This document shows, piece by piece, positions 26,171 to 32,822 of a stretch of 32,822 bases of DNA. A program made the translations under genes and the position numbers. The stretch comes from Cypionkella sp. (GTDB taxonomy: Bacteria > Pseudomonadota > Alphaproteobacteria > Rhodobacterales > Rhodobacteraceae). The first letter of the stretch is position 1, and each line of letters begins with the position of its first letter. The stretch covers positions 1 through 32,822 of the forward strand of contig JALOSF010000028.1 of assembly GCA_025458525.1 (NCBI GenBank), given 5' to 3'. Under the pieces are notes generated by a model. The model searched no databases and was not told where the DNA came from. It saw only the letters and a program-made list of their open reading frames with translations.

Positions 26171-26908
26171 ATGATCCTCAGAACCCTCATCGGCATCACC
26201 GCTGTGATGATGACCTCCACCGTCGCCCTTGCCGAGATGACCGACGCCGAGCGGGAGGCGTTTCGGGCCGAAGTGCGCGCCTTTCTTCTGGAAGAACCCG
26301 AAGTTCTGGTCGAAGCGATGGAAGTGCTGCAAAGCCAGCAGGATGCGCAGGCCGCAGCCCGCGATCTGGCGATGCTGCGCGACAATGCCGATCTGATCTA
26401 CAACAACCCGAATTCCTGGGCGGGCGGCAATCTGGATGGCGATGTGACCATCGTGGAATTTGTCGATTACCGCTGTGGCTATTGCCGCAAGGCGCATGAC
26501 GAGGTGGCCGAGCTGGTCGAAGCCGATGGCAACATCCGCCTTGTGCTGAAGGAATTCCCGATCCTGGGCGAGCAATCCTTGCTGTCGTCGAAATTCGCAA
26601 TCGCGGTGCGGCAATTGCATGGTGATGACGCCTATAAGGCCGCGCATGACGCGCTGATCACGCTGCGCGGCGATGCGACGCCCGAAACGCTGACACGGCT
26701 GGCCAGCGATCTGGGCCATGACCCGGCGCCTCTTCTCGCGCAGATGGACAAGCCCGAGGTGCAGGCCATCATCGACGCCAACCACGCGCTTGGCACGATG
26801 ATGGAAATCAACGGCACCCCCACCTTCGTGATCGACCAGACCATGGTGCGCGGCTATGTCCCGCTGGAGGGGATGCAGCAGATCGTCGCCGGACAGCGCG
26901 AAGGCTGA
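26171..26908 (+). CDS. DsbA/Com1-like periplasmic thiol-disulfide oxidoreductase
   Basis: This 245-residue protein has a signal peptide (about 1-21, ending in VALAE) and a thioredoxin fold with a helical insert, matching the DsbA_Com1-like group. The active site is C102-GYC105 in VDYRCGYCRKAHDEV, and the cis-proline loop is NGTPTFVI. An N-terminal helical segment (about 22-85) precedes the fold, as in Com1/ScsC-type proteins, where it can drive oligomerisation. It should oxidise or isomerise disulfides in exported proteins. I chose the ATG at 26171, preceded by AAGGA and followed by the signal peptide; the frame is open upstream to 26054 but that part overlaps the neighbouring gene. It ends 3 bp from the convergent lpxB stop. 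Confidence 0.9.
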   Translation: MILRTLIGITAVMMTSTVALAEMTDAEREAFRAEVRAFLLEEPEVLVEAMEVLQSQQDAQAAARDLAMLRDNADLIYNNPNSWAGGNLDGDVTIVEFVDYRCGYCRKAHDEVAELVEADGNIRLVLKEFPILGEQSLLSSKFAIAVRQLHGDDAYKAAHDALITLRGDATPETLTRLASDLGHDPAPLLAQMDKPEVQAIIDANHALGTMMEINGTPTFVIDQTMVRGYVPLEGMQQIVAGQREG

Positions 26909-26911
26909 ACG

Positions 26912-28057
26912 TCAGATCACGCCCTTCGCGGTCAGGAAATCCAGCACCGAGCACGCCGCCCGCAACCCGGGCGGCGGGCCACCCCGACCCAGCCGGTCCA
27001 TGGTAAGCCGCATCGCCTCTGTCTGCGCGCCGCCCCGGCTTTGCAACAGCGCAAGAACGGCGGGCGCGATGCGCTCGGCCCGGCACTCGGGCCCGATGAA
27101 TTCCGGCACAACCCGGGTTTCTGACACCAGATTGACCAAGGTGACGGTATCGATCAGCGCCGCGCGCCGCATCAGCCACAAGGTCACCCGGTTCATGTCA
27201 TAGGCGATCACCATCGGGCAGCCATTCGCCGCCAGTTCCAGACTGACCGTGCCCGAAGCGGCAATCGCCACATCGGCGGCGGCAAAGGCCGCGCGCTTTG
27301 TGCCCGCATCCTCGATGATCTCGGGCCGCACCGGCCACTGGCTGCTCAGCTCTCGCACCAGATCCGCCACCCCGCGCACCGTGGGCAAGGCCACGCGCAG
27401 ATCCGGGTGGACGGCCTTGATCTGCCCCAGCGCCTGCCCCAGCACCGGGGCCAGCCGCGCCACCTCGCCCCGCCGCGATCCGGGCAGCGCAAGCACAAGC
27501 GGCCCCGGCCCCGCCATCTGCGCCCGCTCCGCCGCCGAGGCGAGGGGTTCGGCCACCACCGGATGGCCGACGAAATCACAGCTCATCCCGGCCGCGGTCA
27601 TGTAAGGCGGCTCGAAGGGCAACAGCGCCAGCACATGATCGATCACCCGCGCCATCCGCGCCGCCCGCCCGGGCCGCCAGGCCCAGACCGAGGGCGCGAC
27701 ATAATGCACGGTCGCCATGCCGGGCCGCGCCGCCTTGACCAAAGCGGCAACCCGCAGGCAAAAATCGGGGCTGTCGATCGTGACCATCGCTGCCGCGCCA
27801 CTGGCCAGCGCCGCATCCGCCGCCTGCGCGATCCGGCGTTTGAGCGCGAAATACTTCGGCAGCACCTCGACCAGCCCCATGACCGACAGCTCCTCCATCG
27901 GGAACAGGCTGTCCAGCCCCTCGGCCTGCATCAGCGGCCCGCCGATGCCCTGAAAGCGGATGCCGGGCGACAGCGTCCTGAGCCCCGCCATCAGCGCCGC
28001 CCCCAAGCGGTCGCCCGAAGGCTCGCCCGCGATCAGGAACAGCGTCAGCGCGCCCAC
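26912..28057 (-). CDS. lpxB: Lipid-A-disaccharide synthase
   Basis: This 381-residue glycosyltransferase (family GT19) joins UDP-2,3-diacylglucosamine and 2,3-diacylglucosamine 1-phosphate into the lipid A disaccharide at the inner face of the membrane. Family segments are LFLIAGEPSGDRLGA at the N-terminus, TIDSPDFCLRVA, YVAPSVWAWRPGRA, LLPFEP, LALPGSRRGEV and ASGTVSLELA. I set the start at the GTG at 28057, where the family N-terminus begins; the frame is open 92 codons further upstream, but that part lies inside lpxI and resembles nothing. The start overlaps lpxI by 13 bp. lpxB is the last gene of the lipid A cluster. Confidence 0.96.
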   Translation of the reverse strand: MGALTLFLIAGEPSGDRLGAALMAGLRTLSPGIRFQGIGGPLMQAEGLDSLFPMEELSVMGLVEVLPKYFALKRRIAQAADAALASGAAAMVTIDSPDFCLRVAALVKAARPGMATVHYVAPSVWAWRPGRAARMARVIDHVLALLPFEPPYMTAAGMSCDFVGHPVVAEPLASAAERAQMAGPGPLVLALPGSRRGEVARLAPVLGQALGQIKAVHPDLRVALPTVRGVADLVRELSSQWPVRPEIIEDAGTKRAAFAAADVAIAASGTVSLELAANGCPMVIAYDMNRVTLWLMRRAALIDTVTLVNLVSETRVVPEFIGPECRAERIAPAVLALLQSRGGAQTEAMRLTMDRLGRGGPPPGLRAACSVLDFLTAKGVI

Positions 28058-28842
28058 AGGAACAGGCCCTGCGCCCGTGCCGCCGCGACCATCCGGTCCC
28101 GCTCCAGGCAGATCACACCGCCCGCCTGCCAGACAATCCCGCCAAGCCCCGCCTCGGCGACCCGCGCCACCGTCTGCGGCCCCAAGGTCGGCAGATCGAC
28201 GCGCCGGTCCTGACCTGGCTTTGGCGCCTTGAAGAACAGACCGCGCGTGCCGGGGGGGCGCAAGCTGGCAGGCAGCGCCGCAACCCCCGCCAGCAGCGCA
28301 TCGGTGCCGGGCAAAGCCTCGACCCCAAGGCACAGCCCCTGCGCCACCACGCAGCCCTGCCCCACATCCACCGCGCCAAGCGCCTGCACGATCGACGCCG
28401 CCCGCTGCGCATCCGCCTCGTCCTGCGCCGAAACCGCGCCGCAGAGCAGCCCCGCGCCCGGCACCAGACCCGGCGCAATCTCGGCCGTTCCGCGCACGGT
28501 GAACCCGGCCTCCTCGAACACGTCGATCACCGCGCGTAGCGTCGCATCATCGCCCTGCGCCATCGCAGCCATCAGCCGCGGCACCAGCTGGGCTGTGGCC
28601 GCATCGAACAGCGCGGGGTCCAGCCTTGGCCGCTGCACCGCACCGGCAAAGGTCACATCGCGCACGCCCGCCTGCTCCAGCGCGGCAAGGAAGGGCACCA
28701 GCCGTTCCACCCGGAACACCATGTCGGGCACCAGAGCATCCGGCGCAAAGCCATCCAGCGCGCAGATCAGCGGCGCCTCCAGCGCCCCGGCAACAGCGGC
28801 AGGCAAGGCCCCAGCGCCGGCGATGATCGCGATACGGCTCAT
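28045..28842 (-). CDS. lpxI: UDP-2,3-diacylglucosamine pyrophosphatase, LpxI type
   Basis: This 265-residue protein cleaves UDP-2,3-diacylglucosamine to lipid X and UMP, the step before LpxB. It is of the LpxI (DUF1009) type first found in Caulobacter, not the LpxH type of enterics. The N-terminal nucleotide-like fold begins MSRIAIIAGAGALPAAVA, and the C-terminal catalytic domain has GDDATLRAVID, FFKAPKPGQDRRVDLPT and the LGPQT segment. The start is coupled to lpxA by a four-base overlap (ATGA, 28839-28842), and the end overlaps the lpxB start. The position between lpxA and lpxB is the usual one in alphaproteobacteria. Confidence 0.93.
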   Translation of the reverse strand: MSRIAIIAGAGALPAAVAGALEAPLICALDGFAPDALVPDMVFRVERLVPFLAALEQAGVRDVTFAGAVQRPRLDPALFDAATAQLVPRLMAAMAQGDDATLRAVIDVFEEAGFTVRGTAEIAPGLVPGAGLLCGAVSAQDEADAQRAASIVQALGAVDVGQGCVVAQGLCLGVEALPGTDALLAGVAALPASLRPPGTRGLFFKAPKPGQDRRVDLPTLGPQTVARVAEAGLGGIVWQAGGVICLERDRMVAAARAQGLFLWAR

Positions 28843-29636
28843 TTCGGGGTCAGGAAACTGCGGTCGCTGGCCGACAGGATGAATTCGGTCATTTCCTGCA
28901 CATGGGCCGAGTCAGTTTCATCGGCCAGACGCCGCGCCCGGTCCAGAAACGACCCCTCGCCCTGCGCCAGCATCTGATAGGCCGCCCGCAGCGCGGTGAT
29001 CTCGGACCGCTCCACCCCGCGACGCTTCAGCCCGACAAGATTAAGCCCGTCCAGCACCCCGCGCGGGCCTTGCACCAACCCATGCGGCAACACGTCATTC
29101 GTCACCATCGTGACCGCGCCGATGATCGCGCCGCGGCCCACGCGCACCCATTGATGCACCCCCGACAGCCCGCCCACGATCACATCGTCGCCGATCTGGC
29201 AATGCCCGGCAATCGCCGCCTGATTGGCAAGGATCACCCGGTTGCCAAGGCTCGCGTCATGGCCGACATGCGCGCCGGTCATCAAAAGACAGTCGTCGCC
29301 CACCCGCGTGATGCCACCGCCGCCCGCCGTTCCGGTGTTGAGGGTCGCACCTTCGCGGATCTTGCAGCGCGCCCCCACGATCAGCCGCGTGCGCTCGCCC
29401 TTGAACTTCAGATCCTGCGGCACCTCGCCCACGCAGGCAAAGGGGTAGATCACCGTGCCTTCGCCCACCTCGGTCCAGCCGGTGACGACCGCATGGGACT
29501 TGACCACCACTCCGGGCGCCAGCGTCACCTCGGGGCCGATCACGGCAAAGGGGCCGATCTCGCAGCCCGCGCCGACAATCGCGCCGGGTTCGACCACCGC
29601 CATGGGATGAATATGCGCGCCGGGATCGATGCTCAT
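28839..29636 (-). CDS. lpxA: UDP-N-acetylglucosamine acyltransferase
   Basis: This 265-residue cytoplasmic enzyme does the first step of lipid A synthesis, moving a 3-hydroxyacyl group from ACP to UDP-GlcNAc. It is a left-handed beta-helix of hexapeptide repeats (residues about 5-185), followed by a helical C-terminal domain. The catalytic histidine is H126 in AHVGHDASLGNRV, with H123 also conserved, equivalent to E. coli H125 and H122. The family stretch GTAGGGGITRVGDDCL is present. The start codon is 3 bp after the fabZ stop, and the stop overlaps the lpxI start, so all four genes should be translated from one message. Confidence 0.97.
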   Translation of the reverse strand: MSIDPGAHIHPMAVVEPGAIVGAGCEIGPFAVIGPEVTLAPGVVVKSHAVVTGWTEVGEGTVIYPFACVGEVPQDLKFKGERTRLIVGARCKIREGATLNTGTAGGGGITRVGDDCLLMTGAHVGHDASLGNRVILANQAAIAGHCQIGDDVIVGGLSGVHQWVRVGRGAIIGAVTMVTNDVLPHGLVQGPRGVLDGLNLVGLKRRGVERSEITALRAAYQMLAQGEGSFLDRARRLADETDSAHVQEMTEFILSASDRSFLTPK

Positions 29637-29639
29637 GTC

Positions 29640-30116
29640 TCAGGCCTTTTTCGGCACGTCGAACATGGCGGTGAATTCGGCCTCGCACGCCAGTTCGTCG
29701 CCCACCATCGCGCGGCCTTCGAACTTCCACACCCGCCCGCCGCCGCGCAGCGCCTTGACATGCAGTTCAAGCACATCGCCCGGCACCACCTTGCGGCGGA
29801 ATTTCACGCCGTCAACGCCCATGAAGAACACATTGGCATTCTTGTCCACCAGATCCATCGACAGCCCGACCAGAATGCCGCTGGTCTGTGCCATCGCCTC
29901 GATGATCATCACGCCGGGAAACACCGGCATGCCGGGAAAATGCCCGGTGAACTGCGGTTCGTTCATCGTGACGCATTTGATGCCGACGCAGCTTTTGTTG
30001 ATGTGGATGTCCACCACCTTGTCCACCAGAAGGAAAGGATAGCGGTGCGGCAAGATCCGCTGGATCAGCGCGATGTCTGCGCTTTGGACTGCGGTATCCT
30101 GGGCGGTGTCGGTCAT
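29640..30116 (-). CDS. fabZ: 3-hydroxyacyl-ACP dehydratase FabZ
   Basis: This 158-residue hot-dog-fold enzyme removes water from 3-hydroxyacyl-ACP in fatty acid synthesis, competing with LpxA for the same substrate pool. Catalytic residues are H59 in [11 protein letters not shown] and E73 in IIEAMAQ. The N-terminal motif [12 protein letters not shown] is intact. The start was set at the ATG at 30116, preceded by GGGGA; the open frame goes on 90 codons upstream but without family similarity. A 97-bp gap containing two inverted repeats separates it from skp. In many proteobacteria lpxD sits in this gap; it is not here. Confidence 0.97.
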   Translation of the reverse strand: MTDTAQDTAVQSADIALIQRILPHRYPFLLVDKVVDIHINKSCVGIKCVTMNEPQFTGHFPGMPVFPGVMIIEAMAQTSGILVGLSMDLVDKNANVFFMGVDGVKFRRKVVPGDVLELHVKALRGGGRVWKFEGRAMVGDELACEAEFTAMFDVPKKA

Positions 30117-30139
30117 GTCTGTCCCCGTCTGGTCTTGGC

Positions 30140-30182
30140 GCGGACCCGATGGTCCGCCGCGATTTTTCCCGTTGCTAGCAAC
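30140..30182. repeat. Hairpin and 12-bp perfect palindrome between skp and fabZ
   Basis: GCGGACC-CGAT-GGTCCGC (30140-30157) is a 7-bp stem with a 4-nt loop, 24 bp before the fabZ start. GTTGCTAGCAAC (30171-30182) is a perfect palindrome, flanked by CCC and CGGG that extend the symmetry. Neither is followed by a T-run on the minus strand, so they are not typical terminators. Confidence 0.55.
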
Positions 30183-30213
30183 TCGGGGCGGCCGGAGCAA
30201 GGTGCAGCCCGGT

Positions 30214-30846
30214 TCAGGGCGCGCCAGAGGGCGGCTCTGCGGGCTGCTCTGCGGGCGGCACCGTCTCTGGCGCGGCGGGTTCTGGTGTCCCGGCGACATA
30301 GGCCGCGTCAAGCCGCTCGATGGCCTGCGCGGTGATATCGATCCGGTCAAAGCCCAAGACCACCGCAGACCTGTCGATGATCGCAACCGCCCCCAGATCG
30401 CGCATCAACGCCCCGAGGATCGGCACCGCCGCCTCCATGAACCGCTGTTCTTCCAGATCACGCGCCCGGGCCAGGGTGCGGCCCTTGGTTTCCTGCGCCA
30501 CGCGCAACTCCTCGACCCGGGTGTCGAATTCGCGCGCCAGGGTCTGAAACGCCTCCGGCTCCATCACGGCACGCCGCTCGGTCAGGCTGCGCTCCTCGGC
30601 TTCCAGCGCAGCCTCCAACCGGCGGTTCTCGGCGGCCAAGGCTGCGGTTTCGGCCTCGATCCGGGCCAGAATCGCCTGCCCCTGACGCGACCCCTCGAAC
30701 AGCCTGCCGCGGTCAAGCGTGACCACCGCACTTTGCATCAGATCGGCGTCCTGCACCAGACGGCCGGTCGGGAACGCGTCCTCTTGCGCAAGAACGGGGG
30801 CGCACAGCGCCACAAGACAGGCACAGGTCGCGGCGGCCAGACGCAT
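30214..30846 (-). CDS. skp: Skp/OmpH family periplasmic chaperone
   Basis: This 210-residue protein has a signal peptide (1-21, ending in APVLAQ), followed by the Skp/OmpH layout: a short beta segment (about 35-55, [19 protein letters not shown]), a long charged coiled coil (about 60-140), and a second beta segment ([21 protein letters not shown]), ending in an acidic/proline-rich tail. Skp trimers hold unfolded outer-membrane proteins on their way to BamA. The ATG at 30846 overlaps the bamA stop by one base (TGATG); the frame is open further upstream but the signal peptide fixes the start. The tail of about 25 Pro/Glu/Ala residues is longer than in E. coli Skp. Confidence 0.9.
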   Translation of the reverse strand: MRLAAATCACLVALCAPVLAQEDAFPTGRLVQDADLMQSAVVTLDRGRLFEGSRQGQAILARIEAETAALAAENRRLEAALEAEERSLTERRAVMEPEAFQTLAREFDTRVEELRVAQETKGRTLARARDLEEQRFMEAAVPILGALMRDLGAVAIIDRSAVVLGFDRIDITAQAIERLDAAYVAGTPEPAAPETVPPAEQPAEPPSGAP

Positions 30847-32822
30847 CAGAACTGGGTCGAGATCGTCAGATCGAACTTCTGTTCCTTGTCGTAATCTTCT
30901 TTCTTGAGCGCGCGCGAGAAGTTGAACCGCAACGGCCCGATCGGCGCATCCCACAGCACCGACAACCCGACGGTGGCGCGTGGGTTGAACCCGGTGTCAA
31001 TCGCCGTGCCGTCGGCGTCCACCACGGTGCCCTTCAGCCCCCAGACCGACCCCACATCCATGAACACGCCGCCCGAGATGCCGTATTCTTCCGGCAGGCC
31101 CAGCGGGAAATCTGCCTCCAGCCGCGCCACGGCAAAGAAATTGCCGCCAAGCGCGTCGCCCGTCACCGTGTCGCGCGGGCCGATCCCGTTGCCTTCAAAG
31201 CCGCGGATCTTGCCATTGCCAAAATACCGCTCGGTCACGCGGGTGGTATAGCCGCCGATGGGCGAGATGGCCCCCGCCTCGAAGATCGCGCGCAGGGTCA
31301 CTTCCTCGTTCATGATCTTGCGTTCGGTCAGGGCCTGAACTTCGGTTGACAGATATTTCACATCGCCGCCGACCCCGGCGAAATCCTGGCTGAAACGGAA
31401 AACCAAGGCACGATCCGGGCTAAGCCCGCCAATCCGGGTGTCGTAGCTGTAGGTATACCCGATCGAGGATTTGTATTCCCCGTCCCGCGCCGCCTCGGCG
31501 GTCAACAGCGGGTTGAACTTCTGCACGGTTTCGGGGTTTGTGGCCGGATCAATCGGCAGCGCCGGGTTGAACGTGGGGTTCGGCCGCGCCACGCCGCGAT
31601 AGTTCTTGATCGTGTCCTTCGACAGGCCATAGCGGATTTCCAGCCGGCTCAACTCTCCGACCGGGAAGGACAGGCCGGTGCGGATGCCCACATTCGCGGT
31701 GTCATAGACCGAATTCTGTTCGGTCGTGATGTTGTAGAACGCCCCGAAGGACAAGGACAGATCCCGGCCAAGGAAGGCCGGTTCCGTGATGCTGAACGAC
31801 GAGCTGGTGTTGTCCGAGCCGGTGGAGACGCTGACGGAAACCGCCTGACCACGGCCAAGGAAATTGTTTTCGGCAAAGCCCACGTTGACACCAAGGCCCG
31901 CGTCCACCCCGTAGCTTGCCCCAAAGGACAACGACCCGGTGGGCTGTTCCTCGACGTTCACGTCCACGATCACCTGATCGCTGGCCGAGCCGGGCCGCGC
32001 CTCGACCTGCGCATCCGAGAAGAAGCCAAGCGCGCGGATGCGTTCCGCCGACTGGCGCACTTCGCGCGGGTTGAACGGGTCGCCTTCGGCGCTGCGGAAC
32101 TGGCGGCGGATCACCTGATCCAGCGTGGTGGTGTTGCCTTCGATGTCGATCCGTTCGACAAAGACCCGCTCGCCCCGGACCAGCGCGAATTCAAGATCCA
32201 GCGTGCCGTCGCGGTCATTGCGGGTGATGCGCGGATCGACCCGCAGGAAATTCAGCCCCTTGCGCAGCGCAAGGTTTTCCATCCGCGCGATGGTATTCTC
32301 GACCACCAGCGGCGAATAGACAACGCCCGGGCGCACGCGGCTCAGGGCCTCGAACTCGGCCGCATCAACCCCGTCCACCTCGGACACCGTGCTGATCTGG
32401 CCAAAACGGTATTGCCGCCCCTCGCGGATCGAAAAACTGACGAACACCGCATCGCGCTCTCGCGACACTTCGGCACCCGCATCCGTGACCTGCACATCGA
32501 CATAGCCGCGCGCAAGATAGAAGTCGCGCAGCAATTGCTTGTCCACCTCCAGCCGCTCGGCCACAAAGGTGTCGCGCTGGATCAGCGTGCGCAACAGGCC
32601 GGCCTGCTTGGTTTCCAGCACTTGGCGCAGCCGCCGGTCGCTGAAGGCGCGGTTGCCGACAAAGGACAGCCGCTCGATCTCGGTCACACGGCCTTCGGTG
32701 ATCTCGAAGGCCAGATCGACCCGACCCCCGCTGCGCCGGATCAGCTTTGGCTCCACCGTGGCTGCAATCCGGCCGCGGGCGCGATAGGCCTCGGCAATCG
32801 CGGCGGCATCGGATTCGGCGAT
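30846..32822 (-). CDS. bamA: Outer membrane protein assembly factor BamA (N-terminus outside window)
   Basis: About 658 residues are visible; the signal peptide and first POTRA domain(s) are off the right edge. The frame runs open to base 32822. The protein shows successive POTRA domains (for example FVGNRAFSDRRLRQVLETK, RERDAVFVSFSIREGRQYRF, VERIDIEGNTTTLDQVIRR, then DVNVEEQPTGSLSFGASYG leading to the barrel). The 16-strand beta-barrel part contains the conserved lid-loop pattern IRGFEGNGIGPRD (VRGF-type motif). It ends in aromatic Phe, the usual outer-membrane protein signature. BamA inserts and folds barrel proteins in the outer membrane. It is the first visible gene of a cluster with skp, fabZ and the lpx genes. 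Confidence 0.96.
   Translation of the reverse strand: MAESDAAAIAEAYRARGRIAATVEPKLIRRSGGRVDLAFEITEGRVTEIERLSFVGNRAFSDRRLRQVLETKQAGLLRTLIQRDTFVAERLEVDKQLLRDFYLARGYVDVQVTDAGAEVSRERDAVFVSFSIREGRQYRFGQISTVSEVDGVDAAEFEALSRVRPGVVYSPLVVENTIARMENLALRKGLNFLRVDPRITRNDRDGTLDLEFALVRGERVFVERIDIEGNTTTLDQVIRRQFRSAEGDPFNPREVRQSAERIRALGFFSDAQVEARPGSASDQVIVDVNVEEQPTGSLSFGASYGVDAGLGVNVGFAENNFLGRGQAVSVSVSTGSDNTSSSFSITEPAFLGRDLSLSFGAFYNITTEQNSVYDTANVGIRTGLSFPVGELSRLEIRYGLSKDTIKNYRGVARPNPTFNPALPIDPATNPETVQKFNPLLTAEAARDGEYKSSIGYTYSYDTRIGGLSPDRALVFRFSQDFAGVGGDVKYLSTEVQALTERKIMNEEVTLRAIFEAGAISPIGGYTTRVTERYFGNGKIRGFEGNGIGPRDTVTGDALGGNFFAVARLEADFPLGLPEEYGISGGVFMDVGSVWGLKGTVVDADGTAIDTGFNPRATVGLSVLWDAPIGPLRFNFSRALKKEDYDKEQKFDLTISTQF

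Noticed and set aside
28058..28333. 92-codon upstream extension of lpxB
   Set aside because: It lies within lpxI and has no similarity to LpxB; the family N-terminus begins at the GTG at 28057.
30171..30182. 12-bp palindrome as the terminator of the bamA-skp transcript
   Set aside because: No loop and no T-run on the minus strand; transcription is expected to continue into fabZ-lpxA.
30117..30386. 90-codon upstream extension of fabZ
   Set aside because: It covers the palindromic gap and the skp 3' end; the ATG at 30116 has a ribosome-binding site and the normal FabZ N-terminus.

Overview
This GC-rich, gene-dense window is ordinary chromosomal (core) sequence from an alphaproteobacterium, most likely of the Rhodobacteraceae/Paracoccaceae group. 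The evidence is the gene content and order: bamA-skp-fabZ-lpxA-lpxI-lpxB, an M23 peptidase with an N-terminal DUF5930-like region paired with a bactofilin, LpxI rather than LpxH, and a direct-repeat GTTC-N7-GTTC SOS box at uvrA. There are 27 protein genes, two of them cut by the window edges. I see no rRNA, tRNA, CRISPR array, insertion sequence, phage or plasmid gene. No gap between genes reaches 300 bases; the longest are 1823-1994 and 16759-16929.

Layout. (1) 1-1822: a LysR regulator gene, cut at the left edge, diverges from mmsA (methylmalonate-semialdehyde dehydrogenase, valine/inositol catabolism). (2) 1995-2201: a 68-residue DUF2892 membrane protein behind an AT-rich promoter. (3) 2206-15318, all on the minus strand and read right to left: a YhdP-like AsmA protein, queA, an MFS transporter, a DUF924 protein, lpdA (terminator after it), a second MFS transporter, then SOS-regulated uvrA with a DUF4105 membrane protein 6 bp behind it. 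(4) 15446-18790, plus strand: a Bcp-type peroxiredoxin coupled to a DUF455 ferritin-like protein, then an M23 endopeptidase overlapping a bactofilin, closed by a strong bidirectional terminator. (5) 18870-26066, minus strand: an aminotransferase, an AMIN-domain N-acetylmuramoyl-L-alanine amidase, PBP1a (terminator after it), prfB and a DUF2189 membrane protein. (6) 26171-26908, plus strand: a DsbA/Com1-like periplasmic thiol oxidoreductase. (7) 26912-32822, minus strand: the outer-membrane/lipid A cluster bamA (cut at the right edge)-skp-fabZ-lpxA-lpxI-lpxB.

Most genes serve the cell envelope. BamA and Skp handle outer-membrane protein assembly, FabZ/LpxA/LpxI/LpxB make lipid A, the YhdP-like protein probably moves phospholipid between membranes, and PBP1a, the amidase, the M23 peptidase and the bactofilin build and shape peptidoglycan. 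The rest covers DNA repair (uvrA), translation (prfB, queA), central metabolism (lpdA, mmsA) and oxidative stress (bcp, DUF455).

I looked for an undescribed system and did not find a convincing one. The most useful observations are small: regulatory dyads, one homopolymer inside a promoter spacer, tight coupling of unlike genes, and the absence of lpxD from its common place. Promoter and operator calls rest on visual matches only.
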